From positions 1-64,000 of the forward strand of contig JASAND010010598.1 in the NCBI GenBank assembly GCA_030248195.1: 64,000 nucleotides of DNA, in the 5' to 3' direction. Origin of the DNA: Trissonchulus latispiculum (lineage: Eukaryota; Nematoda; Enoplea; Enoplida; Ironidae). Every line of letters starts with the position of its first letter. Position 1 is the stretch's first letter. Positions 20,940 through 31,899 of the stretch are shown one piece after another. Position numbers and translations under genes: made by a program. Below the pieces are notes generated by a model. That model was not told where the DNA came from and searched no databases. It was given only the letters and a program-made list of their open reading frames with translations.

Positions 20940-23810
20940 GAAATCGTCATCTTTTCTTCATATTGAGACATAAAATTTCTCGAGCATCCAATAAGTAATT
21001 TTACTTAATAGTTAAATTCAAATTTTCTCTCTGGCTTAGACTCCCTGTTTTTCCTAATTTTTTCGTTTCTGCTATTTTGTACGAGTGAAAATAGAGCCAT
21101 ATTTTTTCATTCATGCGTCTTTTCGATTACTGTTGACCCCTAACGCAGGCGGTGAAGATCGTCTGGCTTCCCTTTTATCTTAGCTAGGGCTAACACCACG
21201 TTTTATCTCTAAAATTACTACTTGATAAATCAAAACTAATGTAATTCAGTTTTACCACTGTCTAATTTTCGTGTGGCTCTGATGTGATGGTCGCGCGGAG
21301 GCCGGCGGCGACAAAGAGGGACGTATTTTGTGGGATATAAGCCATTAGATAGTTTAGTGTGTAGTGCGCAACAGCGCAGCCTACAATTGGCATAATTTTA
21401 TTTTCCATTTTTAGGCGCGATAGCGCATTTGTTTTGTTCAAATTATCGAATAATAATTGATTCGAAATTGTTATTGAATGATAAATCTAATTTCTTTTTA
21501 CGTCACGTCATTTAAGCTACGTCACTAGTTTGATGAGTATAAAAGTAACTACGAACGCCATTTTGTCGCAGCTGGCCAGGGTGATAGCTGAAAGTCGCGA
21601 GTCGTTTTCTGTTAGATGAGTGTACGTGGGGGTGAAGTTACTTCTAGGGATCCGGTACATTGTCTTTTTTGTGTTTTGTGGGGTAGAATCCTTTGAAGTC
21701 AGGAGCTAAGTTCTGCTGTTTGCGTTTTGCTATGGTCTGTCATTTGCTTACAAGTTCTAAGCTTTGTCAAGTTTCTAGTTTTGTGAGTATTCGAAGTTTC
21801 ACCGTCAAAGTTTATTATTGTTGACTACGAAGTAAAATAGTCTGGTGGTATCATCTTTCCTAATTCTGTACATCACACTCTGAACACCAACCTGAAATCA
21901 GCACGCAGCTATCACTGGTTTTTTGTTATACTACACTTCTTCCGCCCTATATATTTAACTCAAATTTGGCGGGTTTTGATCTTATCTGTTTCCTAGAATA
22001 GAGCAAGATAGCTTTGAATGGATTTCTGCTTTTAAACGAATATATATTTTATCTCAATCCTAGCTAATAGCTTGGACATAGCTAATCCTGGCTTGGATAG
22101 TACTCCCTTTAAATCTGCGGTTTCCCAGTTTTTATCGACATCACTGCTCGTTTTCACATATTCTCTAGCGAGCAAAGATACGATTGTGCCGACTGTGCTC
22201 TAGAGCTCTTCAAATGTGACCTCATATAAAATATATTTGGGAAAAGATTTTTCTAGACATTTTAACTTAATCGTGTCTTTTTGCTGAACTAATACGATAT
22301 CCATTAACCATTTTACCAGTTTATTACGAAGTTAAGCAGTACCTTACAGAAAATGTTACAACAAAAAGCAGCTATGGCACAACTGATGAAAAACATTCAT
22401 AGCAGACACTTTAGTATGAAATGAACTACTAGACGAACTCTTTTATCCGCAGTATACACATAAGTTGACTTTTGAATACTATTTGGATTGCTTCAGTTAG
22501 GGCAAGAGTGCGAAGGAAAGTAGAGCTCAGGTATTCAACATTCACTAAATATCTTCAATGCGGTGACTGTAGGCTCTGGCAATCATTGAAACGTTTCGAT
22601 ACTTTCATGTACCCGCCTTCGCATTAAAAATTATTTTTTGCATTAAAGAATTGACTATAAAAACCAAGGTTAGTCAGCAATCAGCAGGTTGTTTAGAAGT
22701 CTAGTTGTTTGTTTGTGTACTATGGCGATTACGTCCTAGGGTCCGTTGAAGGTTATGTCCTGAAGGTCATGAAATTTAGTGTATTAATGGCCACAAGTTC
22801 TTGTAATTAGGAATTAGATTAATAGTTTGGAAGTCAGGATCTGAGCGAGCTTCCTGAATAAAGTAGACCTGCGATTGCAAGACCCACTTCCTATAGTTCC
22901 CTGCCAAACCATTGTAACTTAGGGTTCGGAACGCCTGCAGGATTTGCTCTCAAATGTGTTAAACATTTTAAAAAAAACTGCAGCAAAATAATCAGCTTAG
23001 CTTAAATGGAAACCTGAACATTTACAGCAGAAGCGTTAGCAAACATTTAGCAATTCGTAGAACCAACCTGAAGCACACAAAGCCAAACAAGTACACAACG
23101 AAGTGAGTGGTGTGGTTTATGGAAGGTGCGTGAAAATAAATAACAATTGCTCTATCAGCATGGACTTATACATAAATTCGGAAATAAAAGTCAGCTTTTC
23201 ACTTTCTGTTTAGCAATGACAGCATTCCTCATCCCGATATAAGCGAAGCCTCAGGCCAATCAAGCTAAAATATAAATTAAAACCTACAACAGTAGGGTTC
23301 CACTACCCGTAAGTGTATTTCCTTTATCATGACTTGAGCTTATTAATATCTATGGACGCTTCGATAGCATATACCTGCCACCAAACCATTACTGGGAGCA
23401 TTCAGCATGCGTTTGTTATTTTGAGGCAACAACAGTAGAGTTCTACTGCCCGTAGAAGGTACTAGGAGGGTCACTGGCAACAACCAAGCCCTCGCCCCTC
23501 AAACGTTGTCTACAGCCTCCCATGAATATCAATGGCAAATTTGAAGACTCAACAGAATTTTGGGCTTTGGGTCTCTGCAATTCAGCAAAGTTAGCCAACG
23601 TTTCAGACCCACCTGAACTTTCCGTCTGGGGTTTCCCAGTAACTGCAGTGACTGGAGCGGTATTTGGAGGGTTTGACCCCGGAAACTACGGTAGTTGACC
23701 AGATAGTAACAGCCGGTCTCCCCCACGTCTGAGAAAGCATATCTAAATGGCCTGTAAATTTTGGCGTGGCTATTGGGACCCAACACCATACGCCCCCAAA
23801 CCCGCTGCTG
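20940..23810. other. Gene-poor stretch
   Basis: No gene is supported. A TATAAAAG box at 21538, followed by a non-coding GT-rich region, could be a promoter or an old LTR. At 23529-23789 the minus strand is open for 86 codons but shows no family, and could only be a lectin 3' exon in part. Short duplicated phrases (AGTAGGGTTCCACTACCCGT and a near copy) occur at 23290 and 23430. Confidence 0.4.
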
Positions 23811-23820
23811 GAGATGTTAC

Positions 23821-23903
23821 CTGACTGCAGAATTTGAGCAAATATCTGGAAACCTCGTGCTTTGACGCTCGGGGTGAGTCCCCAAGCCAGGGGATAATAG
23901 AGA
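23821..23903 (-). CDS. Possible next exon of the lectin gene
   Basis: An acceptor (TTATATTCCAG), donor (CAG|GTAACA), entry phase 1 and 27 open codons fit the preceding exon. The peptide (SIIPWLGDSPRASKHE and on) shows no known domain. Phase fit is the only evidence. Confidence 0.3.
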
Positions 23904-26900
23904 CTGGAATATAAGGAAGCTCAGAGGAGAACGCTCTTTCACCTTACACCACCTAGGTGTAAGAATTTGGGAGGTGATTTGAGAGTACCCACATCAGAAC
24001 TTCGCCCATTTTCTATAACCTTCCGGCACTGCACTAAATCAGAAATTTTTCGAGGAAACAAAGACAATATATATATATATATATCATGCACATACCACAA
24101 GCATCTGACAGCTTGAAGTTTGATATCTGACAGAAGGTGACAGCAGAAGATCGCTGGCAGGATACGTCGTCCATGTCCTTATAGGAGTAGAACTCGGCAC
24201 AATGTTGTCCCGGATGATAGTTGTCTGGTTGTCCTGAGTCCCAAACCAGTCCTTTAGCATGGCAGTTTGGATCCGAAGGATAAATCCACGTCCCTAAATT
24301 TGAAGCAATCATTACAGCAGTCTAACATGCGTAAATCAATTCTAGAATAAAAAAGGCAAGCCTATCCACTGAACCACTTTGTCAGCAGCATAGAAATCTC
24401 GCAACACCATTGTACAACAATGTTTTCGTCCTGTGTATTGAATACAGTATAATTCAGCGCATTAACTTATTAAGCATTCAATTTGTTGACGTTGCTGAAT
24501 ATAGTAGAAAAACTTGTATTATAAGTTAGTACTGCCAACGCCAAGCTGCGAATAGTGCTTCATTTCTAGATTAATCAATGTTTTGTATTGTCCATATATA
24601 TTGAACAAAACATTTAAGGTAGTGGCACCTTTTGTGCAGTGCTTTGTGGTTGTTTTTGAAACGCTACAACTTTCGCAATTTTGGGAGTTGGAAAGAATTT
24701 TATACATCGGTTTAACGCTTATAGTCAGCACATTCACACGAGTTTACGAATCTGGCAAAAAGCTAAAAATTAGCAAACATTTTTTGACATAAAAGCTAAA
24801 TAAGGACAAAATGTCGGTTCCTGGAAACTGCAGAATCGGCCAAAAGTTTTTTGTGATATGACATAAAGGACATGAGGGACATTTTTAGATTTGGCTCAAC
24901 AGGTATTAATGATCCAGAAAATCCGCCAAAAGTACGGTAATACGAACTTTCGCAACTTTGCAATGAGTTTTCTCGCAATTGGAGGCACCTTTAAGATCAA
25001 ACCGAGAAAATGACCCCCGCAATAGTGCGAAGTTTCATCCTGCCATTTGGCAGTTTTTCAGAAATCAAATTGTTCAAAAGAAAACTTTTTCAGCCAAATC
25101 TCCAGCTTAACGCAATAAATTCTGGCTAGAGGTTGATAGAATGTGCAATTGGACGATGTATCGATTGAGTATAAGTAAACCAAAAGCCTACGCACGATTT
25201 GGCTGTAATTTTGAAAAAAAACAGATTTTCTCGAAAAAGGCCGCTTTCTGACTTCCGAAATAATTCTTAGCATGTACTGCCTTAACCACTAAAGATAACT
25301 CAAAAGTAGTAAAAACAAAAATATTTATTTTTACGCGCTCTTTCCAGCGATAACAACCAATCTAGTTTATCGGCTTCCTACTGAGAAACCCCTAAAAGGG
25401 TTAGTATATATTCCGCCCAGCTTTGTGAAACACAACATCGGGTTTAAAGGGATGTATATACTTGTAGCCCTGCATGTGGTCGCTATGTCCAGAATTCTTA
25501 TAGGTACCTTACTTAAATACACAATCAAAAATTAATGACGTAATTAATTAAATCCCCAGTTTGTGAAGTCCACAGTTAATAAACTCTAAATCCCTATAAT
25601 TAGAGTTGTCCACAGTTGGTCAATTCTTTTCAGTTTATCATACTTTAGACATTTTTTCTAAGGCCCCCCTCTTGATCAACTCTTTTTCGTGTCAATCAGT
25701 GTTTTCAGGGGAAAACCTGCTTTGCGCTGACTAATTTACTACTTTAACTTTCAAAACTTATTGGTGAAACCATAATTTTAAATTTAAGTTTGATTAAATT
25801 TTAATATAACCTTTAAGTCAGATTAAATTTCGTTCTGTACAAATTTTATTTTTTTAAATTTTGTACTTGACTACTTAATTGATGCTTTAGCTTTCCATAT
25901 CAGAATCTTGGGCATTGTTCAATACTATTTCTGTTTAAAAGTAATTAACTAAATTATTTGTGAAAGTTAAGCTGTTCCAAGAGAAATTAGATAAACAAAA
26001 GTATTCTCTTTAAATTAGAAGATTTCGTTGCAGATGAAACCTTGGCCGGAAGTAGATAATCGGAGCAGGAACTAAAACTGAAACCCCAAATACTGATAAC
26101 TGAATTAAATTATAATATCGGAATTAAAACGGTCTTGCATTCAATTAGATGTATTTATAAGAGTTTAAAGCTTCTCAAAATGTAAACTACATATTCTATT
26201 TTTCACTGATAAACATGGTTCAATACATTTACATTTTCATTAGTTTCATCACTTTTGCTTCCAAAATGCAGCTTCTTTTAAGAATGCTTTCTATTATTTT
26301 CTGAACGCAAGCTGGAAGCAACATTATCTATGAAGAACAATCAAACCTAGCAGGGAGAGAAAACATTTGAAAAGTGTTAGTACCAACCAAGGTAGTATTT
26401 TCTTGTTTGTCAGGAACTTCTTCAGCATGTGGTGCAAAACTCTTAGGCGGAGTTCCAAGTCTGAGAGCGTGAAACTTCTAAACTAATGAAGGACTACGCT
26501 GGGTTTTACATGGGCTGTTCAAGCACAAGTTCCTAGTAAATAAAAGGCCACCAATTCCTGCGAGGGTACAGTTTAAACTGAATTAAACTAAGACTGCCAA
26601 CTAATTTGCATATTTATACGTGAAATCCGTTCACTCCGAATTCCGACTCTGTCAAGGGGGGCCCCTTTGCTTAATGTTTGTTTCAGAAAAATACGAAGGG
26701 GAACAAAGTTTTAAAATTAAGCAACAGTTTGAATTTTATTAAAAAGCGGAAAATTTATCTAAAGCTATATTTTACTGGCCAAGTCATCTGTTAATTAATT
26801 TGTTTGCATGCAAGTTTATTGCCAAGTCCCCACCACCGAAAAAAGAGGCGCTACTAGATTTGTGTGTTAAAGATAGGGACAAGTATAGCATCTATAACAA

Positions 26901-28443
26901 TGTTACACTGCTGCGAGGGTCAACCCATTACAAAGATTCCGCCTCAGGTGGAATACAAACTAGAAATTTCTTATCTTTTCACCTGAAAATGCGTGACTGG
27001 TCACAGAATGTTGAAGCGCGATTACAATATATTTTGAAAGTTTGATCCACTTTTATTAAGAATTGGAGCCTATAGTGCCAAATTAGATAAAAGGATGCCA
27101 CCATCTTAAGCTTTGTTCAGTCTTGTCCAGCAAATTACTTTGCCTACCTTCATTTTGTTCATCAGTTGCATAGTGCCAGATCTGCCAAAATCCATTTGAA
27201 AGTCTTCAAATTAAATAAGAAGAATTAAAGAACTTCCCTTCAAAGTATATTTTACATTACATATTATATATTTCATATAGATGAAATTGTAAGTAGAGTG
27301 AAAACTTAATAAGAAAAGAAATATAATAGAGGTTTGCACTCAGACAGTAGATCTGCATATGTTGAGTACTGAATATGCAACGATATGTTTCTAAGTATAG
27401 TTGTATATAGCCAAAGGGTTGGGTATACAGTACAGCGTACACACCTGTATCCGCCGAGTTTAGGTGGTTTTCATTAAGAGTGTTTTAACCAAGATGCTTT
27501 GCTGCTGCTTACACAAACAGGTAAAACTTTTATAATCACTTAAATATATCGTGATAACCTTTTTTAGAAGCCTGTGTTTAGCAGCAATTTGATAAAAGCC
27601 ATTACCTTCGGTAACGACTAGCCCTAGGCTGGTTCGGTAATCCTAGGTTCTGCAATCTACCTTATCTACTGAAACTGCAACTGCATCACCTGCAGAAAGC
27701 TGTGACTTTTCTTTTACGATGACTGCAGCATTTGTTCTGCTGCATGTTCTAATGGTCTACCTTGCTCTCTGCCTTCAAATATCAATACTTCCGATTCAAT
27801 CACAGACAGTAGAATTCCCTTGATCTTTAGAGTTTTGATAATGATCGTCCTTAACCACAACTTGTGTATAAAGGTATGTCTCTAATGCTACTGCTGCTGT
27901 CAATTCTAAATCCGTCTGTAGAAAACAACCTACAGGTATTGCTTCAATTCCTCTCGTTGTGCGTCATTTAAGAAGTATGCTAAGGTAGATCTTTCGTCTT
28001 CGGCTTTGCATCGCGCCAATGCTTCTTGATAGTTCAAACCGGAAGGAAAATTCTTGTAACAAGCATGTGTCTGCTGAATCCATCCACTTGGACATGCGAA
28101 TGCTAAATAGAAATGTTTAACCACATGCATGTATGTCTAAGTGGTTCTGTAACCAGCAATTGCCACTGCGCTAAACAGTGGTTTCTTAGCGAACGCTATT
28201 GAAAAATATTGTCTGGTTCCGCAGCAACATTGAAACTGCAACTACGCCATTTCGAAATCAAATCAGCATAAACATAAAGATATACGTGTAGTTGTAGTTG
28301 TAGTCGCACGGGCGGTCGTAGCCACACTTGTCTCGCAGGGTGTGTTGGGCAGGAAAGCACAATCCACTGGTTCTCCCAAGGCTTCCAAACCTTGTGTAAA
28401 ACATTTATCTATGTCTTCTGACTTCGGTGCATCTTCATCGCAG
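23821..28443 (-). CDS. C-type lectin domain protein, gene span (5' and 3' ends open)
   Basis: Four exons with matching phases were found: 28443-28286, 28102-27934, 27203-27148 and 24293-24096, and perhaps a fifth at 23903-23821. Joined, exons two to four encode one C-type lectin-like domain starting CPSGW and ending in VTFCQIS, with the expected cysteine pairs and a WDSGQPDN-type segment near the ligand-binding loop. Such domains bind carbohydrates or proteins outside the cell. The first exon has four cysteines and ends in a threonine run, a likely O-glycosylated linker. A signal peptide exon should lie beyond 28443, since the first exon starts in phase 2. Two tRNA genes on the same strand lie in that direction. 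Confidence 0.88.
24096..24293 (-). CDS. Lectin gene exon: C-terminal half of C-type lectin domain
   Basis: The acceptor CAAATTTAG precedes and the donor GTATGT follows; 198 nt. TWIYPSD, GLVWDSGQPDN, HCAEFYSY, DDVSCQ and TFCQIS follow the family. The calcium-site EPN or QPD position reads QPD-N, the galactose-type variant, but the rest of the calcium site is not standard. Confidence 0.9.
24618..25281. mobile_element. Degraded TTAA-flanked MITE in the lectin intron
   Basis: TTAA at 24614 and 25282 flanks GGTAGTGGCACCTTTTG and an inverse GCAGTACATG-type end. The interior shares phrases with the element at 29946-30952 in opposite orientation, for example CCAAAAGTTTTTTGTGATAT and AACTTTCGCAACTTTGCAAT. 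Confidence 0.5.
25290..27140. other. Lectin intron, no further feature supported
   Basis: AT-rich sequence inside the lectin intron. An 81-codon plus-strand frame at 26800-27045 has no recognisable features and runs antisense to the lectin gene; it is not called. Two purine-rich phrases with GGGGGGCCCC occur near 26655. Confidence 0.4.
27148..27203 (-). CDS. Lectin gene exon: central part of C-type lectin domain
   Basis: A 56-nt exon between the acceptor AATTTGAAG and the donor GTAGGC. It encodes LSNGFWQIWHYATDEQNEG (end residues split with neighbours), the position of the usual WIG segment. Both phases match the flanking exons, which is the main support for so short an exon. Confidence 0.8.
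27934..28102 (-). CDS. Lectin gene exon: N-terminal half of C-type lectin domain
   Basis: The acceptor TTTCTATTTAG precedes and the donor CCT|GTAGGT follows; 169 nt. CPSGWIQQTHACYK starts the long-form domain. NYQEALARCKAED is the first alpha helix with its half-cystine, and NDAQREELKQYL the second helix. Confidence 0.9.
28286..28443 (-). CDS. Lectin gene exon: Cys-containing segment and Thr-rich linker
   Basis: The acceptor TTAATTGAAG precedes and the donor C|GTATAT follows; 158 nt, phase 2 in and phase 1 out. The peptide includes CDEDAPKSED, DKCFTQGLEALGE and PNTPCET, then a run of six threonines. No family was recognised for the Cys-containing part. Its exit phase matches the next exon. 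Confidence 0.75.
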
Positions 28444-28622
28444 CTTCAATTAACAAAGATACAATTAGAAAACTGTTTATAAGTTTTAATTGGCAAAGCC
28501 TACTAACGCAGCTTTCGGGAATTTCATAGTGTGACCTGTTTCCCCATATTATTTCCTAGCTATTCCATCAGAACAAGTTAAATAAATGAAAGTTGTACAC
28601 CACCAGGCACCCGAAAAAATCG

Positions 28623-28695
28623 GGCACCTGGCGGGGATCGAACCCGCGTCTTCTGCTTAACGCGCAGACGCTCTAACCAACTGAGCCACAGCTGC
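28623..28695 (-). tRNA. tRNA gene or pseudogene, copy 1, apparent anticodon GTT
   Basis: Cloverleaf on the minus strand: acceptor GCAGCTG against CAGGTGC (one mismatch), A box TGGCTCAGTTGG, anticodon arm TCTGC-GCGTTAA-GCAGA, T arm GCGGG-TTCGATC-CCCGC, discriminator C. A TTTTTT pol III terminator follows at once, inside a CCCGA/TCGGG hairpin. Loop position 33 is C instead of the near-universal T. The nominal anticodon is GTT (Asn), but the body does not look like a usual tRNA-Asn. Confidence 0.75.
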
Positions 28696-28869
28696 TTCAG
28701 TAGAAAGAGCGGAAGACCGAATACGAACCCAAAGTGTACAACTTCTCAACGCACAAGTGCATTGTACATCGCAAGTGGAGCGAGATAACTCTCAAGCCTC
28801 CCACTGCAATATACAGGAACTAAGTTAAATAAATGAAAGTTGTACACCACCAGGCACCCGAAAAAATCG

Positions 28870-28942
28870 GGCACCTGGCGGGGATCGAACCCGCGTCTTC
28901 TGCTTAACGCGCAGACGCTCTAACCAACTGAGCCACAGGTGC
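28870..28942 (-). tRNA. tRNA gene, copy 2, apparent anticodon GTT
   Basis: The same tRNA as the copy 247 bp away, but with a fully paired acceptor stem (GCACCTG against CAGGTGC), so this is the better candidate for an active gene. It has the same odd loop GCGTTAA and the same TTTTTT terminator. The tandem unit includes flanking TTAAATAAATGAAAGTTGTA on one side and GCGGAAGACCGAA on the other. Confidence 0.8.
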
Positions 28943-29778
28943 TTCAGTAGAAAGAGCGGAAGACCGAAGTCTACATCCATCAGAATTGTCAACAATGTCC
29001 ATTTTCATTCGGAAAATAATTCGATGGCTAATATTCTATTAATATTAATTTATTAATCATAATAATTAATTAATACTTATTTTAGGTATTACTATTAATT
29101 GAGTTCGTGAAGTCTGTGAGATAATTCCCCGAAATGGAGTGACAACCTCATTATACAAGCTTTACATATGAGCTTCGTAGCAATGAGACGAACAAGACGA
29201 ACGAGCCAAAGCATAGTTAGGGCAACAGGGCTCTCAAAATAACGATTTCGTAGTTGGGAGAAGTCTAAATAAGGATTGTTGTGTGTAGAAATGAACCCAG
29301 CTTCTTTTGGTTTCAATTGAAATTTGTCACAAAGATGGTACTGGTACCATTTCGATAATTTCACTCAATTTCAGATTACTTGCAACGATCAAAAAGGTCT
29401 TCAGTCCATGTCTTCTATGCAAAGCAGGTAGAGTAAACGAAACAGCCGATGGAGTTCTTTCATGTTTTAAGTGGCGGACTTTTGTGCTCTGGGTATTCGA
29501 TCATTGCAAATCGTTGCTTTACAGCGTTAAGCAGTACAAGATTCAAAACGTTTCTACAGTTTTTGTAAAGTAGTATTAGGGCCGGGGGGATAAATATGCC
29601 AACACACACTCTAAGGAATGAGAGATAAAGAGTAGGAGAACAACTTCGGTTGAGTTTTCTGGCTTGCTAGCAGTGTGATAATATTAATTCGCCCCATAGC
29701 AAGTGCTTGCCGGATTATTTAATAATACTTATAGAGATATTAGCCTTGTAATTCTTGAATCGGGTCACACGCGTTTAA

Positions 29779-31255
29779 CGGTGGCTTTCACCAATTGTAA
29801 TTAAATTAAGTGGGAATTTGGCTAAGTAGAAGTTAAGTGGCAATTAGTTAACTGCCACTTCAAGTTTTTCGTTGCACCAACTGATATTTAACTAATTGCC
29901 ACTTAAATTAAGTAGGAGTTAAATACGACTTAAGTTCTAGCTTAAGGTGCTGGTATCGCTTTGTGTAAATTTGATCCTGTAGGCTTTAATTCTTTATGAA
30001 AGTGGATGAAACTTTCCAAATATACTATTTCGGTGCTCTTTAACATTCTGGGACCAGTCCCGCATTTTTAGGTGCAAAGATAAGAAATTTTTGGTTTTTG
30101 CCATTATTCTCTCAGTACATAGTCGAGACACCGGATTGGTTGGTATGGCTGGATAGAGGGCACAGAAATGAACATTTTTGCTTTTACAACTTTTGAGCTA
30201 TCTCTAGTGGTTAAGTCAGTATAAGCAAAAAACGGTTTTTGGGGTCCAAAAATGGCCGTTTTCGAGAAAATCAGTTTTTTCAAAATTACTGCCAAATCAT
30301 ATGGACAATTTTGGTTTATTTATACTCGATCAATACACAGTCTCATTGCACATTTTATCAATGCCTATTAGCCGGAGTTTGTTGCTCTAAGCTAGAGATT
30401 TGGCAGAAAAACGATTTTGGCAAAACTGCGATTATTTTGTTTTGAACATCGATTTCTCAAAAACTACCCAATCGATTCGCGTGATTTTTGGCAGGATGAG
30501 AATTCGCACTATTGCGGAGGGACATTTTTCTTGGTTTGAGCTAAAACTTCTCCAGTTGCGAAAAAACTCAATGCAAAGTTGCGAAATTTTGTGTCACCGC
30601 ACATTTAGTGGATTTTCTTGACCGTTAAGACCTGCTGAGCCAAATCCAAAAAAATGTCCCTCGGCCCACATGTCCTTTATAGGACAGCACAAGAAAAAGT
30701 TTCGGCCGATTCCACAGTTTTGAGAAATCGATGTTCAAAAATTTTTGGTCTGTATTCTGCCTGTAAGATGTTAGTATGTCACACAATTTTTGCTATTTTT
30801 TGCCAATTTTGCTAGTTTCGTACTCTTATGAGAATCAACATATTATAAGCTTTAAAATGATGTATAAAGCTCTTTCCAACTCGCAAAATTGCGAAAGTTA
30901 TAGCGTTTCAAAATATACCCACAAAAGCACTGCACAAAAGGATACCAGCACCTTAAGTCACGTGACGTTGGCTCAACCAATTGTGAAAGCAAAATTGGCG
31001 AATAAGTGCTACTAAAGTAGCAATTAAGTGCCAATTAACTGGTACTTAGGCCCTGCACTAGCAAAATACGACTTTAAGTAGCACTTAAATTTAATTACCA
31101 ACTACGGAAAATTTAAGGGTCAGACCGATGAAGATTAACTGGTGCTTAAGTTAAGTGTCATTGGTGCAACAGTTTAAGATCGAATTGAAGTTAAACGGCA
31201 CTAAAGTGGGAACTAACTTTAAGTAACAGCTAATTGGCACTGGTACAAGCCACCG
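29779..31255. mobile_element. Outer TTAA-flanked element with a nested second one
   Basis: Ends CGGTGGCTT and AAGCCACCG are inverted and flanked by TTAA (29775-29778 and 31256-31259). Subterminal sequence is rich in AAGTGGCAATTA-type direct and inverted repeats. It is interrupted by a second TTAA element at 29946-30952. Confidence 0.7.
29946..30952. mobile_element. Inner TTAA-flanked element, 1007 bp
   Basis: GGTGCTGGTATC at the left and GATACCAGCACC at the right are inverted and flanked by TTAA (29942-29945 and 30953-30956). The interior has no transposase. Open frames inside are shared with other copies and look non-coding. Confidence 0.8.
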
Positions 31256-31865
31256 TTAATCTGAAAGATAAAGTTACAAAAAGCAATCAGCGTTTATAAT
31301 ATTGTATAAAGTTAGATTACCCATGTTTCGCTGCGCATAAGTCGAACTGGCTGCGACAATTTTCAATCACGCAACCATTAAAGAACGGGCAGAGCTTTGG
31401 AAGCTTAATCCATAGATCGAATGGGTTCCATTTTACACATCTAAAGCAGGAATCGTTTTAGTTTGTTCAGTTGAGCAAATTACCGTAAACTACAAAAACT
31501 ACAAATTACTACAGAAACAACAAATTACCGTATAATTCTAATAGTTCACTCTGGTTTCAATGCATTAGCATTGAACTTTTAGACCTTAAGTTGTTTCGAT
31601 CTATGCAGTCTCTATGTCTGCTTTGTCAGTTAACGTTTGGCTATCGTTTTTTGCATACCTTGATGTTAGTAGTTGACTCAGCCCTTATAGCAGGTGTTAT
31701 TTGGGTGTTGAAAACTAGACTCAAGAACGGAAATAAGAGACACTTGGTTTGATGCTATAACGTTTAAGTACAATGACAGCAATAATGTTCTGGTCAATAA
31801 TATTCTGGTCAGTCGCTTTAGACAAGCAACCTCAAGCAGACCACACTGTGTTCGAAAGAGATTAT

Positions 31866-31867
<2 letters not shown>

Positions 31868-31897
<30 letters not shown>

Positions 31898-31899
31898 GG
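31868..31899. repeat. Trinucleotide microsatellite (TTG)n
   Basis: About ten uninterrupted TTG units. No coding context. Confidence 0.95.

Noticed and set aside
23529..23789. 86-codon minus-strand frame considered as an immunoglobulin-like or linker exon of the lectin
   Set aside because: Entry phases conflict between candidate acceptors and no domain pattern is firm.
29095..29364. 89-codon minus-strand frame upstream of the lectin, considered as its signal exon
   Set aside because: Possible donors leave phase 1, while the lectin exon at 28443 needs phase 2, and no signal peptide is convincing.
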